Positions 1 to 6,905 of a DNA stretch of 11,396 nt are shown piece by piece. The stretch comes from Bacillota bacterium. GTDB taxonomy: Bacteria > Bacillota_I > Bacilli_A > Erysipelotrichales > Erysipelotrichaceae. The translations under genes and the position numbers were made by a program. Every line of letters starts with the position of its first letter. Position 1 is the first letter of the stretch. The stretch covers positions 1 to 11,396 of the forward strand of contig JAEWIH010000150.1 of assembly GCA_023387245.1 (NCBI GenBank). Reading direction: 5' to 3'. Below the pieces are notes generated by a model. The model saw nothing but the letters and a program-made list of their open reading frames with translations. It did not search any database and was not told the origin of the DNA.

Positions 1-140
1 TTAGAATACAGTGGCAAAACAACCCGAACCTCTGCACCCTCATCAATCAAAGCACGAGGCAACGAACCAATAACATCCGCCAAGCCACCACTCTTAACAA
101 ACGGCAATCCCTCACCAGCAACAAATAATATTCTCTCCAT
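1..140 (-). CDS. glgA: Glycogen synthase GlgA, N-terminal fragment (cut by window edge)
   Basis: Transfers glucose from ADP-glucose to the growing alpha-1,4-glucan in the cytoplasm. Only the first 46 codons are present; the gene continues past base 1. The peptide opens [19 protein letters not shown] and carries the K-x-G-G-L-A-D-V motif of GT5 synthases at residues 16-23, which contacts the ADP-glucose phosphates, followed by a GSLPRAL stretch typical of the family. The ATG lies 8 bases after the glgD stop, and its ribosome site AGGAG overlaps that TAG stop, so translation is probably coupled. It is the third gene of glgC-glgD-glgA. The short peptide limits certainty, but motif plus context make the call safe. 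Confidence 0.93.
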   Translation of the reverse strand, partial: MERILFVAGEGLPFVKSGGLADVIGSLPRALIDEGAEVRVVLPLYS

Positions 141-148
141 AAAAACTC

Positions 149-1258
149 CTATAACTGATCATGGCGATTTAAATAAATTAAATTATCATAACTACCAATA
201 ATCGACTTAGTCTTCTCAACTCTAACATGCTTATCAACAACTACATATTCCATTCTAATATTTTTAGAAATAGTAGTCGAAGGTAAAACAATACAATTCT
301 CTAAAACACTACCCTCATCAACAACTACTCCCCGACCAATAATCGAATTTTTAACAGTACCATTAATAACACAGCCATTCGCAATCAAACTATTAACTAC
401 CACCGATTTTTTACCATACTGCGTCGGAGAAGAATCATTAGTCCGAGTATAAATTGGCCAAGCCCGATTAAACATTTTAAAATCACCCGACTTTAAAATA
501 CTCATGTTTGAATCAAAATATGACCTCAAATCAACACTAGCCAAAGCCTCCGACCTAACCCGATAACCCAACACATTCATTTGATTAATTTTTTCAAATA
601 ATATATCACTAAACCAATAAATAGAAGAAGTAGCCAAAGCACTATCAATTAAAGAATAAAATAAACTCTTCTTCAAAACATAAGTCTCTAAACTAATATT
701 ACGCGACTTAGCCTGACCATGATTAATACTATGACCAACTATTCGATTACCATCAAAAGTCAAAGTAGTACAACCTAAAAAACGCTCCTTAGCCTGATCA
801 CAATTTTTATATAAAACTGTAATATCAGCACCAGACTCAATATGCTTATCCATTACATCCTTAAAATCCTGAACATATGTAAAATGTGCCGGAACAATAA
901 TTACATATTCACACAAATCCTCCATAATATATGCCCGATTGTGATGATAAGCCATCACATCAGTATTATATATGCTAGAAGACATTTCATTCTCACCATA
1001 CATAACCCGTAACCTACCATGCTTAGAATTAATATTATAATGACGACCAGTACCAACATGCTCAAATACTGAACGCGGTTTTTCTTTCACATAAACATGA
1101 ATAGTATTAACACCAGAATTAGATAAATTGGAAATAGGGAAATCCATTAATCGATAACGCCCCAAAAAAGAAGCAGACATTAAAGGGCGATGATTACTAA
1201 TACCCTTAATCCGATAACGATCGCTCTCAAAAGCAATCAAGCCCATAGCCCGTGCCAT
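149..1258 (-). CDS. glgD: GlgD, regulatory subunit of glucose-1-phosphate adenylyltransferase
   Basis: Partner of GlgC in the ADP-glucose pyrophosphorylase of Bacillota; known family members have little or no catalysis of their own and activate GlgC. The 369-residue protein has the GlgD-type start [17 protein letters not shown] in place of the GG-x-G-x-R-L nucleotide loop. The catalytic SGDH of GlgC (its Asp128) is replaced by VPAH at residues 122-125, and the FEEKP substrate motif is absent. [19 protein letters not shown] (31-49) and the C-terminal left-handed beta-helix repeats (about 285-355) are kept, so this is a degenerate paralogue rather than a second enzyme. Its ATG shares one base with the glgC stop, and GGGAGGAG lies just upstream inside glgC. 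A regulatory role is inferred from the family. Confidence 0.93.
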   Translation of the reverse strand: MARAMGLIAFESDRYRIKGISNHRPLMSASFLGRYRLMDFPISNLSNSGVNTIHVYVKEKPRSVFEHVGTGRHYNINSKHGRLRVMYGENEMSSSIYNTDVMAYHHNRAYIMEDLCEYVIIVPAHFTYVQDFKDVMDKHIESGADITVLYKNCDQAKERFLGCTTLTFDGNRIVGHSINHGQAKSRNISLETYVLKKSLFYSLIDSALATSSIYWFSDILFEKINQMNVLGYRVRSEALASVDLRSYFDSNMSILKSGDFKMFNRAWPIYTRTNDSSPTQYGKKSVVVNSLIANGCVINGTVKNSIIGRGVVVDEGSVLENCIVLPSTTISKNIRMEYVVVDKHVRVEKTKSIIGSYDNLIYLNRHDQL

Positions 1259-2388
1259 TATTTACTCCTCCCCGCATTTTGATCATGAACTAAACTAATC
1301 TTTTTAGCACTGCCATAACAACCATCAATCAACTCCAAAGACTCCATAACAATGCTATTTCTCACACTAACACCACTCTTAACCACAACATTAGCCAATA
1401 AAACACTATCAATAACTTCAGCACCCTCTTCAACAATACAACCATCAAAAATAATACTATGTTTTACTTTTCCAAAAACCATCGCACCTTGATTAATCAT
1501 CGAATTTTTCACATCAGCATTTTTACCAACATATTGAGGAGGAACCGGCTTATCTTCTGTATAAATACGCCAATAATGATCTCTAACCGTAATACCGCTA
1601 TCTGGATCCAACAAATCCATATTAGCCTCCCACAAAGATTCAATAGTACCAACATCTTTCCAATAGCCCTCAAAACGATATGCCTTTAGCACTTTCTTTT
1701 CATTTAAAAATGCCGGAATAATATCTTTACCAAAATCATGACTAGACTTATCATTTTTCGCATCAGCAATTAAAGCCTTACGCAACGGCTTCCAACTAAA
1801 AATATAAATACCCATCGAAGCTAAATTTGACTTAGGAACAGCCGGTTTTTCCTCAAACTCAATAATCATATCATTTTTATCAACATTCATAATCCCAAAA
1901 CGACTAGCCTCTTTAAGTGGAACTTCCAATACCGCAATCGTCGCATCAGCCCTAGCCTGCTTATGAGCATCTAACATTAAAGAATAATCCATTTTATAAA
2001 TATGATCACCAGACAAAATTAAAATGTATTCAGGATTATGGCTATCTATAAAATCAATATTTTGAGTAATCGCATCAGCAGTACCACGATAAACACCAAA
2101 ACCTTCATTCGTTTCTCTAGGCGGCAAAACAAAAATACCCGAATTACGAGCATCCAATCCCCAATGAGACTCATGAGCTACATAAGAATTTAAAAATATA
2201 TTTTCATATTGGGTCATAACACCAACAACACTAATACCCGAATTTGCACAATTACTAAGAGGGAAATCAATAATCCGATACTTCCCACCAAAACTAACAG
2301 CCGGTTTCGCTACAGTAGTAGTCAACTCATGTAAACGAGAACCACGACCACCAGCTAAAATCATAGCCAACATTTCATGTTGTACCAT
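1258..2388 (-). CDS. glgC: Glucose-1-phosphate adenylyltransferase, catalytic subunit GlgC
   Basis: Makes ADP-glucose and pyrophosphate from ATP and glucose-1-phosphate, the committed step of bacterial glycogen synthesis. The 376 residues carry the nucleotide loop GGRGSRL (13-19), [19 protein letters not shown] (28-46), GTADA (102-106), [10 protein letters not shown] with catalytic Asp128 (126-135), FEEKP with the glucose-1-phosphate lysine (178-182) and GYWKDVGT (241-248), then a left-handed beta-helix from about 285 to 355. Length is normal for the family. ATG at 2388 is chosen because AAGGAGGAAA (2393-2402) sits just upstream; the alternative Met6 lacks such a site. It is the first gene of glgC-glgD-glgA and follows a strong promoter overlapped by a cre site, so expression should respond to carbon supply. 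Confidence 0.97.
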   Translation of the reverse strand: MVQHEMLAMILAGGRGSRLHELTTTVAKPAVSFGGKYRIIDFPLSNCANSGISVVGVMTQYENIFLNSYVAHESHWGLDARNSGIFVLPPRETNEGFGVYRGTADAITQNIDFIDSHNPEYILILSGDHIYKMDYSLMLDAHKQARADATIAVLEVPLKEASRFGIMNVDKNDMIIEFEEKPAVPKSNLASMGIYIFSWKPLRKALIADAKNDKSSHDFGKDIIPAFLNEKKVLKAYRFEGYWKDVGTIESLWEANMDLLDPDSGITVRDHYWRIYTEDKPVPPQYVGKNADVKNSMINQGAMVFGKVKHSIIFDGCIVEEGAEVIDSVLLANVVVKSGVSVRNSIVMESLELIDGCYGSAKKISLVHDQNAGRSK

Positions 2389-2417
2389 AACATTTCCTCC
2401 TTATACTTCCTAATTAT

Positions 2418-2446
2418 ATTATACCAATCTTTCATTTCGTTGTTAA
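2418..2446 (-). promoter_or_regulatory. Sigma-A-type promoter of the glg operon
   Basis: Read on the minus strand: -35 TTAACA (2446-2441), exactly 17 bases, -10 TATAAT (2423-2418). It lies about 30 bases before the glgC ATG and just ahead of its ribosome site, and is one of the best promoter matches in the window. Confidence 0.85.
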
Positions 2447-2454
2447 CGTTTTCA
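2441..2454 (-). promoter_or_regulatory. Catabolite-responsive element (CcpA cre site) over the glgC -35 box
   Basis: Minus strand reads TGAAAACGTTAACA, which fits the cre consensus TGWAANCGNTNWCA at every fixed position; read from the other strand it has one mismatch. Its last six bases are the -35 hexamer TTAACA. By known CcpA behaviour, a site overlapping -35 usually represses. Binding is inferred. Confidence 0.75.
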
Positions 2455-2481
2455 AAAAAAATTATAGATTTTTTAAAATTA

Positions 2482-2518
2482 ACTTAAAGAAAAACATGTG
2501 AACTATATTCACATGTTT
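2482..2518 (-). terminator. Rho-independent terminator after folT
   Basis: A perfect 11-base inverted repeat (2492-2502 and 2508-2518, core ACATGTGAA / TTCACATGT) with a 5-base loop begins 5 bases after the folT stop. On the minus strand it runs into a T-rich stretch, TTTTTCTTT. The stem is AT-rich, but position and T-tract support termination of ung-folC-folT before the glg promoter. Confidence 0.75.
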
Positions 2519-2523
2519 AATAA

Positions 2524-3111
2524 TTAATATCTTTTCAAAATAGTATAAGCCGCTTTCAAAATTATAACATCCAAAATCGTCATTACAACAAAACGCACCA
2601 AACGTGCAACCACTCCAACCAATATCGGTAATTTAAACATAAAATTCAACCATAAAACCGTCAAAAAATAAGAAACAAATAATTCGGATATTATAGCCAC
2701 TGCCACTAATTTAAAATCAGTTTTGATTTTAGTCGCACCAAACGCACCACCAATAGTACCATAAAGTACCATATTTAATGTAAAACCAAAATAAGGAAAC
2801 GGTGTTGGCGATAATAATAATTGAATCATATCAACTAAAAAACCACTCATCGCCCCTCTAAATATACCATAACGCAAACCAATTAGCATAATCGGAACTG
2901 AATCGAATTTAATTTCAAAAGTTTCTGGTCCAAATAAAGGTACCTTTATCTTTAAATAAGAACCTAAAACAATTGATAAACTCATTAACAACGCTATAAT
3001 AGCCATATCTTTTATATTGAAGTTACGTATTTTGTCATATTTAAAACTCAACATCAAAATAATTATAATCAATAGTAAACAAATAAAATTACTAACACCC
3101 ATTAAATCCAT
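2524..3111 (-). CDS. folT: FolT-type folate ECF transporter substrate-binding (S) component
   Basis: Integral membrane protein that captures folate and works with the shared EcfA/EcfA'/EcfT energy-coupling module, which is not encoded in this window. Of its 195 residues, the S-component-like part runs from about 36: IALLMSLSIVLGSYLKI, FDSVPIMLIGLRYGIFRGAM (69-88) and PYFGFTLNMVLYG (106-118) recall FolT, whose GFTL motif is characteristic. An extra hydrophobic helix (about 8-23) precedes the usual six. ATG at 3111 is preferred over an upstream TTG at 3117, because the ribosome site AGAGGTGG is 7 bases from the ATG but only 1 base from the TTG. The gene overlaps the 3' end of folC by 20 bases; folC-folT linkage is a known folate signature. 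A different vitamin substrate cannot be excluded from sequence alone. Confidence 0.82.
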   Translation of the reverse strand: MDLMGVSNFICLLLIIIILMLSFKYDKIRNFNIKDMAIIALLMSLSIVLGSYLKIKVPLFGPETFEIKFDSVPIMLIGLRYGIFRGAMSGFLVDMIQLLLSPTPFPYFGFTLNMVLYGTIGGAFGATKIKTDFKLVAVAIISELFVSYFLTVLWLNFMFKLPILVGVVARLVRFVVMTILDVIILKAAYTILKRY

Positions 3112-4321
3112 CGTCAAACCACCTCTTTCTAACTTCGCTTATAAAATATAATGAACCAGTAATAACTAAACCTTTATTTAATTTTTTAGCCCGTCGATAT
3201 CCTTCACAAATCGCTTGACAATAATCAGAATAATAGCTCAATCTGGCATCAATATTTAAATCATTATAATCTGCCCTCCTCTCATTATCAAAAGACGTAA
3301 TAATAATATCATAATTATCACTCAATAACTGCCCCAACATATTAGAAATATCTTTATCCACTAAAGCACTAAAAACAACAACAAAATCTTTTCCCAAATT
3401 TTTCAAACTTTGACGCAACTTAAAAATACCATCACGATTATGGCCACCATCAATAATAATCGGTAACTGTTTATCCAAAAATTCGAAACGACCAGGCCAA
3501 TCGGTATTATTAATACCCATAACTAAATCTTGATCACTAACTCGAAATAAATCATATTTGGACAATGTTTTAACAACATTAATCGCCAACGCCGCATTTT
3601 CAATTTGATAAAAAGCTAAACTCTTTAAATTAAAACTTAATCCAAACATTTCTAAAAATTGACTACGCCATTTATAAACAGGTGTTAAATATAGTGGATA
3701 ATCAGTTTCTTTTTGAAATATATTTAATATTTTTAAATTAGAAACATTACTAAAAACAAATCGACACTTTTTAATAATACCTGCCTTTTCAAAAGCAATT
3801 TCCTCTAAACTATTACCCAAAAATTGCATATGATCAAAAGTGATATTAGTAATAACACACGCTAAATTATTAAAAACATTTGTTGCATCAAATCTACCAC
3901 CCATACCAACTTCATAAATAGCCAAATCAACTTTTTGATCAATAAAATAATAAATTGAAATCAAAACATCAATCTCAAACATAGATAATTGATAAACATC
4001 CCAGTATTTATATGTTTTATTTATATAAAATAATAAATCTTGATCGCTAATGTTTCGGTTATTAATCCGCATTCGATCATTATGACAACTTAAATGTGGC
4101 GAAGTAAAACTAGCAACTTTATAACCAGCACTTTGATAAATACTTCTTAAAAAATTAGTAGTCGAGCCTTTACCATTAGTACCAGTAACATGAATGACTT
4201 TTAAAGAGTTTTGAGGATTACCTAAGTCAGACAACATTTTTAAAACATGATTTAAACGTGGCTTAGAGCCATTTTTTCTCTTATATAATACTTCTAAAGC
4301 TTTTGATAAATCACTAAACAT
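3092..4321 (-). CDS. folC: Folylpolyglutamate synthase (FolC family, Mur-ligase fold)
   Basis: Adds glutamate residues to reduced folates with ATP, which retains them in the cytoplasm; some family members also act as dihydrofolate synthase. The 409-residue protein shows the ATP loop VTGTNGKGST (45-54), FTSPHL (72-77), EVGMGGRFDATN (137-148), ITNITFDHMQFLG (158-169), EKAGIIK (178-184), WPGRFE (275-280), DGGHNRDG (291-298, usually DGAHN in relatives), FSALVDKD (317-324) and VITGSLYFISEVR (386-398). Length is normal. ATG at 4321 has GGAG 7 bases upstream, within the end of ung, with which it overlaps by 8 bases. With folT next to it and no folate-synthesis genes in view, the main role is likely glutamylation of imported folate; this last point is inference. 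Confidence 0.95.
   Translation of the reverse strand: MFSDLSKALEVLYKRKNGSKPRLNHVLKMLSDLGNPQNSLKVIHVTGTNGKGSTTNFLRSIYQSAGYKVASFTSPHLSCHNDRMRINNRNISDQDLLFYINKTYKYWDVYQLSMFEIDVLISIYYFIDQKVDLAIYEVGMGGRFDATNVFNNLACVITNITFDHMQFLGNSLEEIAFEKAGIIKKCRFVFSNVSNLKILNIFQKETDYPLYLTPVYKWRSQFLEMFGLSFNLKSLAFYQIENAALAINVVKTLSKYDLFRVSDQDLVMGINNTDWPGRFEFLDKQLPIIIDGGHNRDGIFKLRQSLKNLGKDFVVVFSALVDKDISNMLGQLLSDNYDIIITSFDNERRADYNDLNIDARLSYYSDYCQAICEGYRRAKKLNKGLVITGSLYFISEVRKRWFDDGFNGC
3119..3126 (-). promoter_or_regulatory. Ribosome binding site deciding the folT start
   Basis: AGAGGTGG on the minus strand lies inside the folC coding end, 7 bases before ATG at 3111 and only 1 base before TTG at 3117. This spacing makes the ATG the likely start and ties folT translation to that of folC. 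Confidence 0.7.
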
Positions 4322-4964
4322 TATTACTCCAATCTATTTCTAAATAACCTCTTTCTACTAAAAGTTGATTAATTTTAGAAAAAGGCTTAGAACCAAAAAA
4401 TCCGCGATAAGCACTTAGGGGTGAAGGATGTGGACTTTGTATTATCCAATGTTTTTCTATATTAATTAAATGACGATATTTTTGAGCAACTTTACCCCAT
4501 AAAACAAAAATAACAAAATCATTATACTTATTTAAATAATCAAAAACACTTTCAATTATAATATTATAATCAAAATTTATATGCGATAAAGGCTTATCCT
4601 TAACTACCGTCAAAGTTGTATTTAATAATAAAACCCCTTGTAAAAACCATTTAGTTAAATCACCATTTTGATTATCAATATTTAAATCAGCCTTTAATTC
4701 TTTAAAAATGTTAATTAAAGATTTAGGCAACGGCATACCAAAATTAACTGAAAAAGCTAAACCATTAGCTTGATTAGGTTGATGATAAGGATCTTGTCCT
4801 AAAATAACTACTTTAACATTGTTTAAATCAATCTCTTCAATTGCTCGAAAAACTTGATTTCTAGGCGGATAGATAATATCAGTCTTATAAGCTTTTTCAA
4901 TTTGTAATAACAGTTGTTGAAACCGGATATTACTTGATAACTGTTTTAAAAAAATATTTTCCAT
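4314..4964 (-). CDS. ung: Uracil-DNA glycosylase (family 1)
   Basis: Excises uracil from DNA, leaving an abasic site for base-excision repair. The 216 residues contain the water-activating motif GQDPYH with catalytic Asp58 (56-61), GLAFSV (68-73), the GVLLLNTTLTV segment (110-120), VLWGKVAQ (154-161) and the leucine-loop motif HPSPLSA with catalytic His179 (179-185), all in family-1 order and spacing. The start fits the family length, with IYPP at 31-34. No Shine-Dalgarno sequence precedes the ATG, unlike nearly all other genes here, and an in-frame TAG lies four codons upstream, so the start cannot be much earlier. It is the first gene of ung-folC-folT. Confidence 0.97.
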   Translation of the reverse strand: MENIFLKQLSSNIRFQQLLLQIEKAYKTDIIYPPRNQVFRAIEEIDLNNVKVVILGQDPYHQPNQANGLAFSVNFGMPLPKSLINIFKELKADLNIDNQNGDLTKWFLQGVLLLNTTLTVVKDKPLSHINFDYNIIIESVFDYLNKYNDFVIFVLWGKVAQKYRHLINIEKHWIIQSPHPSPLSAYRGFFGSKPFSKINQLLVERGYLEIDWSNNV

Positions 4965-4970
4965 ATTGAT

Positions 4971-5005
4971 ATTCTAGCACAACGCAATTACTAATACATA
5001 TTATA
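4971..5005 (-). promoter_or_regulatory. Candidate promoter(s) for ung-folC-folT
   Basis: Two minus-strand -10 candidates lie between the htrA terminator and ung. TATAAT (5005-5000) is a perfect hexamer but has no good -35, because that position falls in the terminator hairpin. TGCTAGAAT (4979-4971 region, hexamer 4976-4971) is an extended -10 ending 6 bases before the ung ATG. Neither has a convincing -35 box, so which one is used is uncertain. Confidence 0.4.
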
Positions 5006-5011
5006 GTATAT

Positions 5012-5040
5012 AAAAATAAAAGGGCATATAACTAATGCCC
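5012..5040 (-). terminator. Rho-independent terminator after htrA
   Basis: On the minus strand, GGGCAT, a 7-base loop and ATGCCC (5040-5022) are followed by TTTTATTTTTA (5021-5011). It begins 11 bases after the htrA stop. GC-rich stem plus T-tract is a classic intrinsic terminator. Confidence 0.88.
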
Positions 5041-5051
5041 ATTTAATGTTT

Positions 5052-6143
5052 TTACTTTAAAACAACATCTAATTCAATATGTTTTAAATCGCGAATTATC
5101 GATAATTTAACAGTACTATTTAATTTTTGATTATATAATGCTTTTCTTAAATCTGTTAAACTACTAACTTCAACCCCACCAAATTTGGTAATAATATCAC
5201 CAACTAATAAGCCAGCAGCTTCTGCGGCCGAATCTTTAACTATCTTTTGCACTAATAATCCTTTTTCAACATCAGGAACTTTAATACCAAATAATAGTCC
5301 ATATTTTCGCAATTCATCCATTGTAATAACTGAAACTCCTAAAGATGGCCGCACTACTTTACCATCTTTTTCTAATTGAGCAACAATCGCTAAAACTTCG
5401 TTTGAAGGATTCGCAAAATTCATACCCTCTATTTGAACACTTTGAAATTTTAAAGTATTAATTCCAATTAATTGGCCAGCCATATTAACTAAAGCACCAC
5501 CAGAATTACCGGGATTAATCGCAGCATCGGTCTGTAACATCAATATTTCCCAATCAGCTTCTTTATCGCCATTTAAATCTAAAGGTATTAAACGATCTTT
5601 ACCCGAAATAACACCTACCGATAAACTTCCAGCAAATTTTTGACCATTTGGAGAACCAATCGCTAACACAGTTTCGCCAATCTCTAACACGCTAGAATCA
5701 CCAATTTCCATCGTCTGTAATACTAAATCACTTTTTACTTCCAACACCGCTATATCAGCAAAAACATCACTGCCAACTACTTTACTATTTAAAACATCAC
5801 CATTACTTAATTCAATTTTTATTTCTTCGCCTTGATTAATAACGTGATTATTAGTAATAATTTTACCAACGCCATTTTCATAAGCATAAATTACTCCAGA
5901 TCCAGATAAAGCTAATTGATTTTGGCGATAATTTAATACCGTAACTACACTATCTTTTACTTTATTATAAACTTTAGCAACATCACTATTAACAGGATTT
6001 AAAACAGTAACATCTTCTTTTTTACTATTTTGATTAGATGTTAACTGGTTTAATCTATTTTCCTGACTAACTAACATAATACCCATACCAATATTAATAA
6101 CAATTAATATAAAAATTAATAAAGAAACTATAATTTTTTTCAA
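5052..6143 (-). CDS. htrA: HtrA/DegP-like membrane-anchored serine protease with PDZ domain
   Basis: Extracytoplasmic quality-control protease (S1C family). With the start at 6143 it has 363 residues: a membrane anchor (about 3-25), a short linker, a trypsin-like domain (about 55-260) and one PDZ domain (about 268-361, GLLVQKIVKDSAAEAAGL). Catalytic His100 (TNNHVI), Asp130 (DIAV) and Ser214 (NPGNSGGAL) are all present, so it should be active. An acidic insert DLNGDKEADWE (189-199) precedes the serine loop. An upstream in-frame TTG (6164) would make 370 residues, but the ribosome site would then fall inside the gene. It is divergent from a two-component system, has its own promoter and terminator, and may be regulated by that system, as CiaRH regulates htrA in streptococci; that link is inference. 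Confidence 0.94.
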   Translation of the reverse strand: MKKIIVSLLIFILIVINIGMGIMLVSQENRLNQLTSNQNSKKEDVTVLNPVNSDVAKVYNKVKDSVVTVLNYRQNQLALSGSGVIYAYENGVGKIITNNHVINQGEEIKIELSNGDVLNSKVVGSDVFADIAVLEVKSDLVLQTMEIGDSSVLEIGETVLAIGSPNGQKFAGSLSVGVISGKDRLIPLDLNGDKEADWEILMLQTDAAINPGNSGGALVNMAGQLIGINTLKFQSVQIEGMNFANPSNEVLAIVAQLEKDGKVVRPSLGVSVITMDELRKYGLLFGIKVPDVEKGLLVQKIVKDSAAEAAGLLVGDIITKFGGVEVSSLTDLRKALYNQKLNSTVKLSIIRDLKHIELDVVLK

Positions 6144-6150
6144 AACACAA

Positions 6151-6157
6151 CCTCCTT
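6151..6157 (-). promoter_or_regulatory. Ribosome binding site deciding the htrA TTG start
   Basis: AAGGAGG on the minus strand lies 7 bases before TTG at 6143, giving MKKIIVSLL, a normal anchor start. No in-frame ATG is available upstream; the longer alternative also begins with TTG (6164) but lies ahead of this site. Confidence 0.8.
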
Positions 6158-6166
6158 TTTCCAACT

Positions 6167-6195
6167 ATTTTAGCATTAATTAAATAAAAATACAA
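6167..6195 (-). promoter_or_regulatory. Promoter of htrA
   Basis: Minus strand: -35 TTGTAT (6195-6190), 17 bases, -10 TAAAAT (6172-6167) with a TG extension (TGCTAAAAT). It lies just before the htrA ribosome site. The -35 is only half-consensus. Confidence 0.6.
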
Positions 6196-6201
6196 AAAAA
6201 T

Positions 6202-6210
6202 TGATATAAT
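6202..6210 (+). promoter_or_regulatory. Extended -10 promoter of the two-component operon
   Basis: TGATATAAT is an extended -10 with a perfect hexamer at 6205-6210, 17 bases before the ATG. No good -35 was found at the usual distance (6182-6187 is AAATAA), so an activator or the TG extension may carry the promoter. It is back to back with the htrA promoter. Confidence 0.6.
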
Positions 6211-6227
6211 AGAAAAGAGGTATTAGT

Positions 6228-6905
6228 ATGCATGTATTATTAGTAGAAGATGAAATTAGATTAGCCGAATCGATTGCTCAAATTTTAAATGAAAATAATA
6301 TTACTTGTGACATGAAACATGATGGTATGTCAGGACTTTCGATGGCAATGAATGGTAATTATGATGTCATTATTATGGATGTTATGTTACCGTCTTTAGA
6401 TGGTTTTGAAATAATTCAAAGGCTAAGAGCCAATAAAAATAACATCCCTGTCATTTTTTTAACTGCCAAAGATTCTATTGAAGATAAAGTAACGGGACTT
6501 ACAATCGGTGCTGATGATTATTTAACTAAACCTTTTGAGCCACAAGAACTATTGGCTAGAATTAAAGTATTAGCTAGAAGAAAAGGCGAAATAATTAGCG
6601 ATGAACTAAATTTTGAGGATATTATATTAGATTTAAGTAATCGGATTTTAATTTGTCACGAAAAACAAGTTCATCTGGCATTAAAAGAGTTTGAATTATT
6701 TCAACTATTTATGTCTTATCCAAATCAAACTTTTTCTAAAGATCAAATAATTACTCAAATATGGGGCAATGATTCCAATGCTTTAGATAATAATGTTGAG
6801 GCTTATATTAGTTTTTTAAGGAAAAAATTAATTTATTTAAATTCAAAAGTTACTGTTAAAACTGTTCGTAAAGTTGGATATTATTTAGGGATGAAAGATG
6901 ATTAA
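6228..6905 (+). CDS. OmpR/PhoB-family response regulator
   Basis: Two-domain transcription factor activated by phosphorylation. The receiver domain (1-115) has the acidic pair EDE (7-9), phospho-acceptor Asp51 in IIMDVMLP, Thr79 in FLTAKD and Lys101 in TKPF, a complete active site. The C-terminal winged-helix domain (about 125-222) ends in the family's TVKTVRKVGYYLG. The 225-residue length is standard. The ATG follows AGAGG at a suitable distance. The last 8 bases overlap the downstream kinase gene, its likely partner. The overall look and the neighbouring htrA recall CiaR, but no TTTAAG-N5-TTTAAG repeat was seen in the shared promoter region, so no gene symbol is given. Confidence 0.95.
   Translation: MHVLLVEDEIRLAESIAQILNENNITCDMKHDGMSGLSMAMNGNYDVIIMDVMLPSLDGFEIIQRLRANKNNIPVIFLTAKDSIEDKVTGLTIGADDYLTKPFEPQELLARIKVLARRKGEIISDELNFEDIILDLSNRILICHEKQVHLALKEFELFQLFMSYPNQTFSKDQIITQIWGNDSNALDNNVEAYISFLRKKLIYLNSKVTVKTVRKVGYYLGMKDD

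Noticed and set aside
1459..1689. Plus-strand open frame of 76 codons
   Set aside because: Lies antisense within glgC, has no ribosome site and no recognisable protein features.
2389..2523. Riboswitch or T-box upstream of glgC
   Set aside because: The space is filled by the folT terminator, cre site, promoter and ribosome site; no further conserved RNA structure was seen.
3112..3117. TTG at 3117 as folT start
   Set aside because: Only 1 base from the ribosome site; ATG at 3111 has the correct spacing.
4965..5040. Folate (THF) riboswitch ahead of ung-folC-folT
   Set aside because: The leader is far too short, and the only strong hairpin is the htrA terminator.
5185..5379. Plus-strand open frame of 64 codons
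   Set aside because: Antisense to the PDZ region of htrA, no ribosome site; an opposite-strand shadow.
6144..6227. CiaR-type TTTAAG-N5-TTTAAG repeat between htrA and the response regulator
   Set aside because: No copy of TTTAAG is present on either strand of the spacer.
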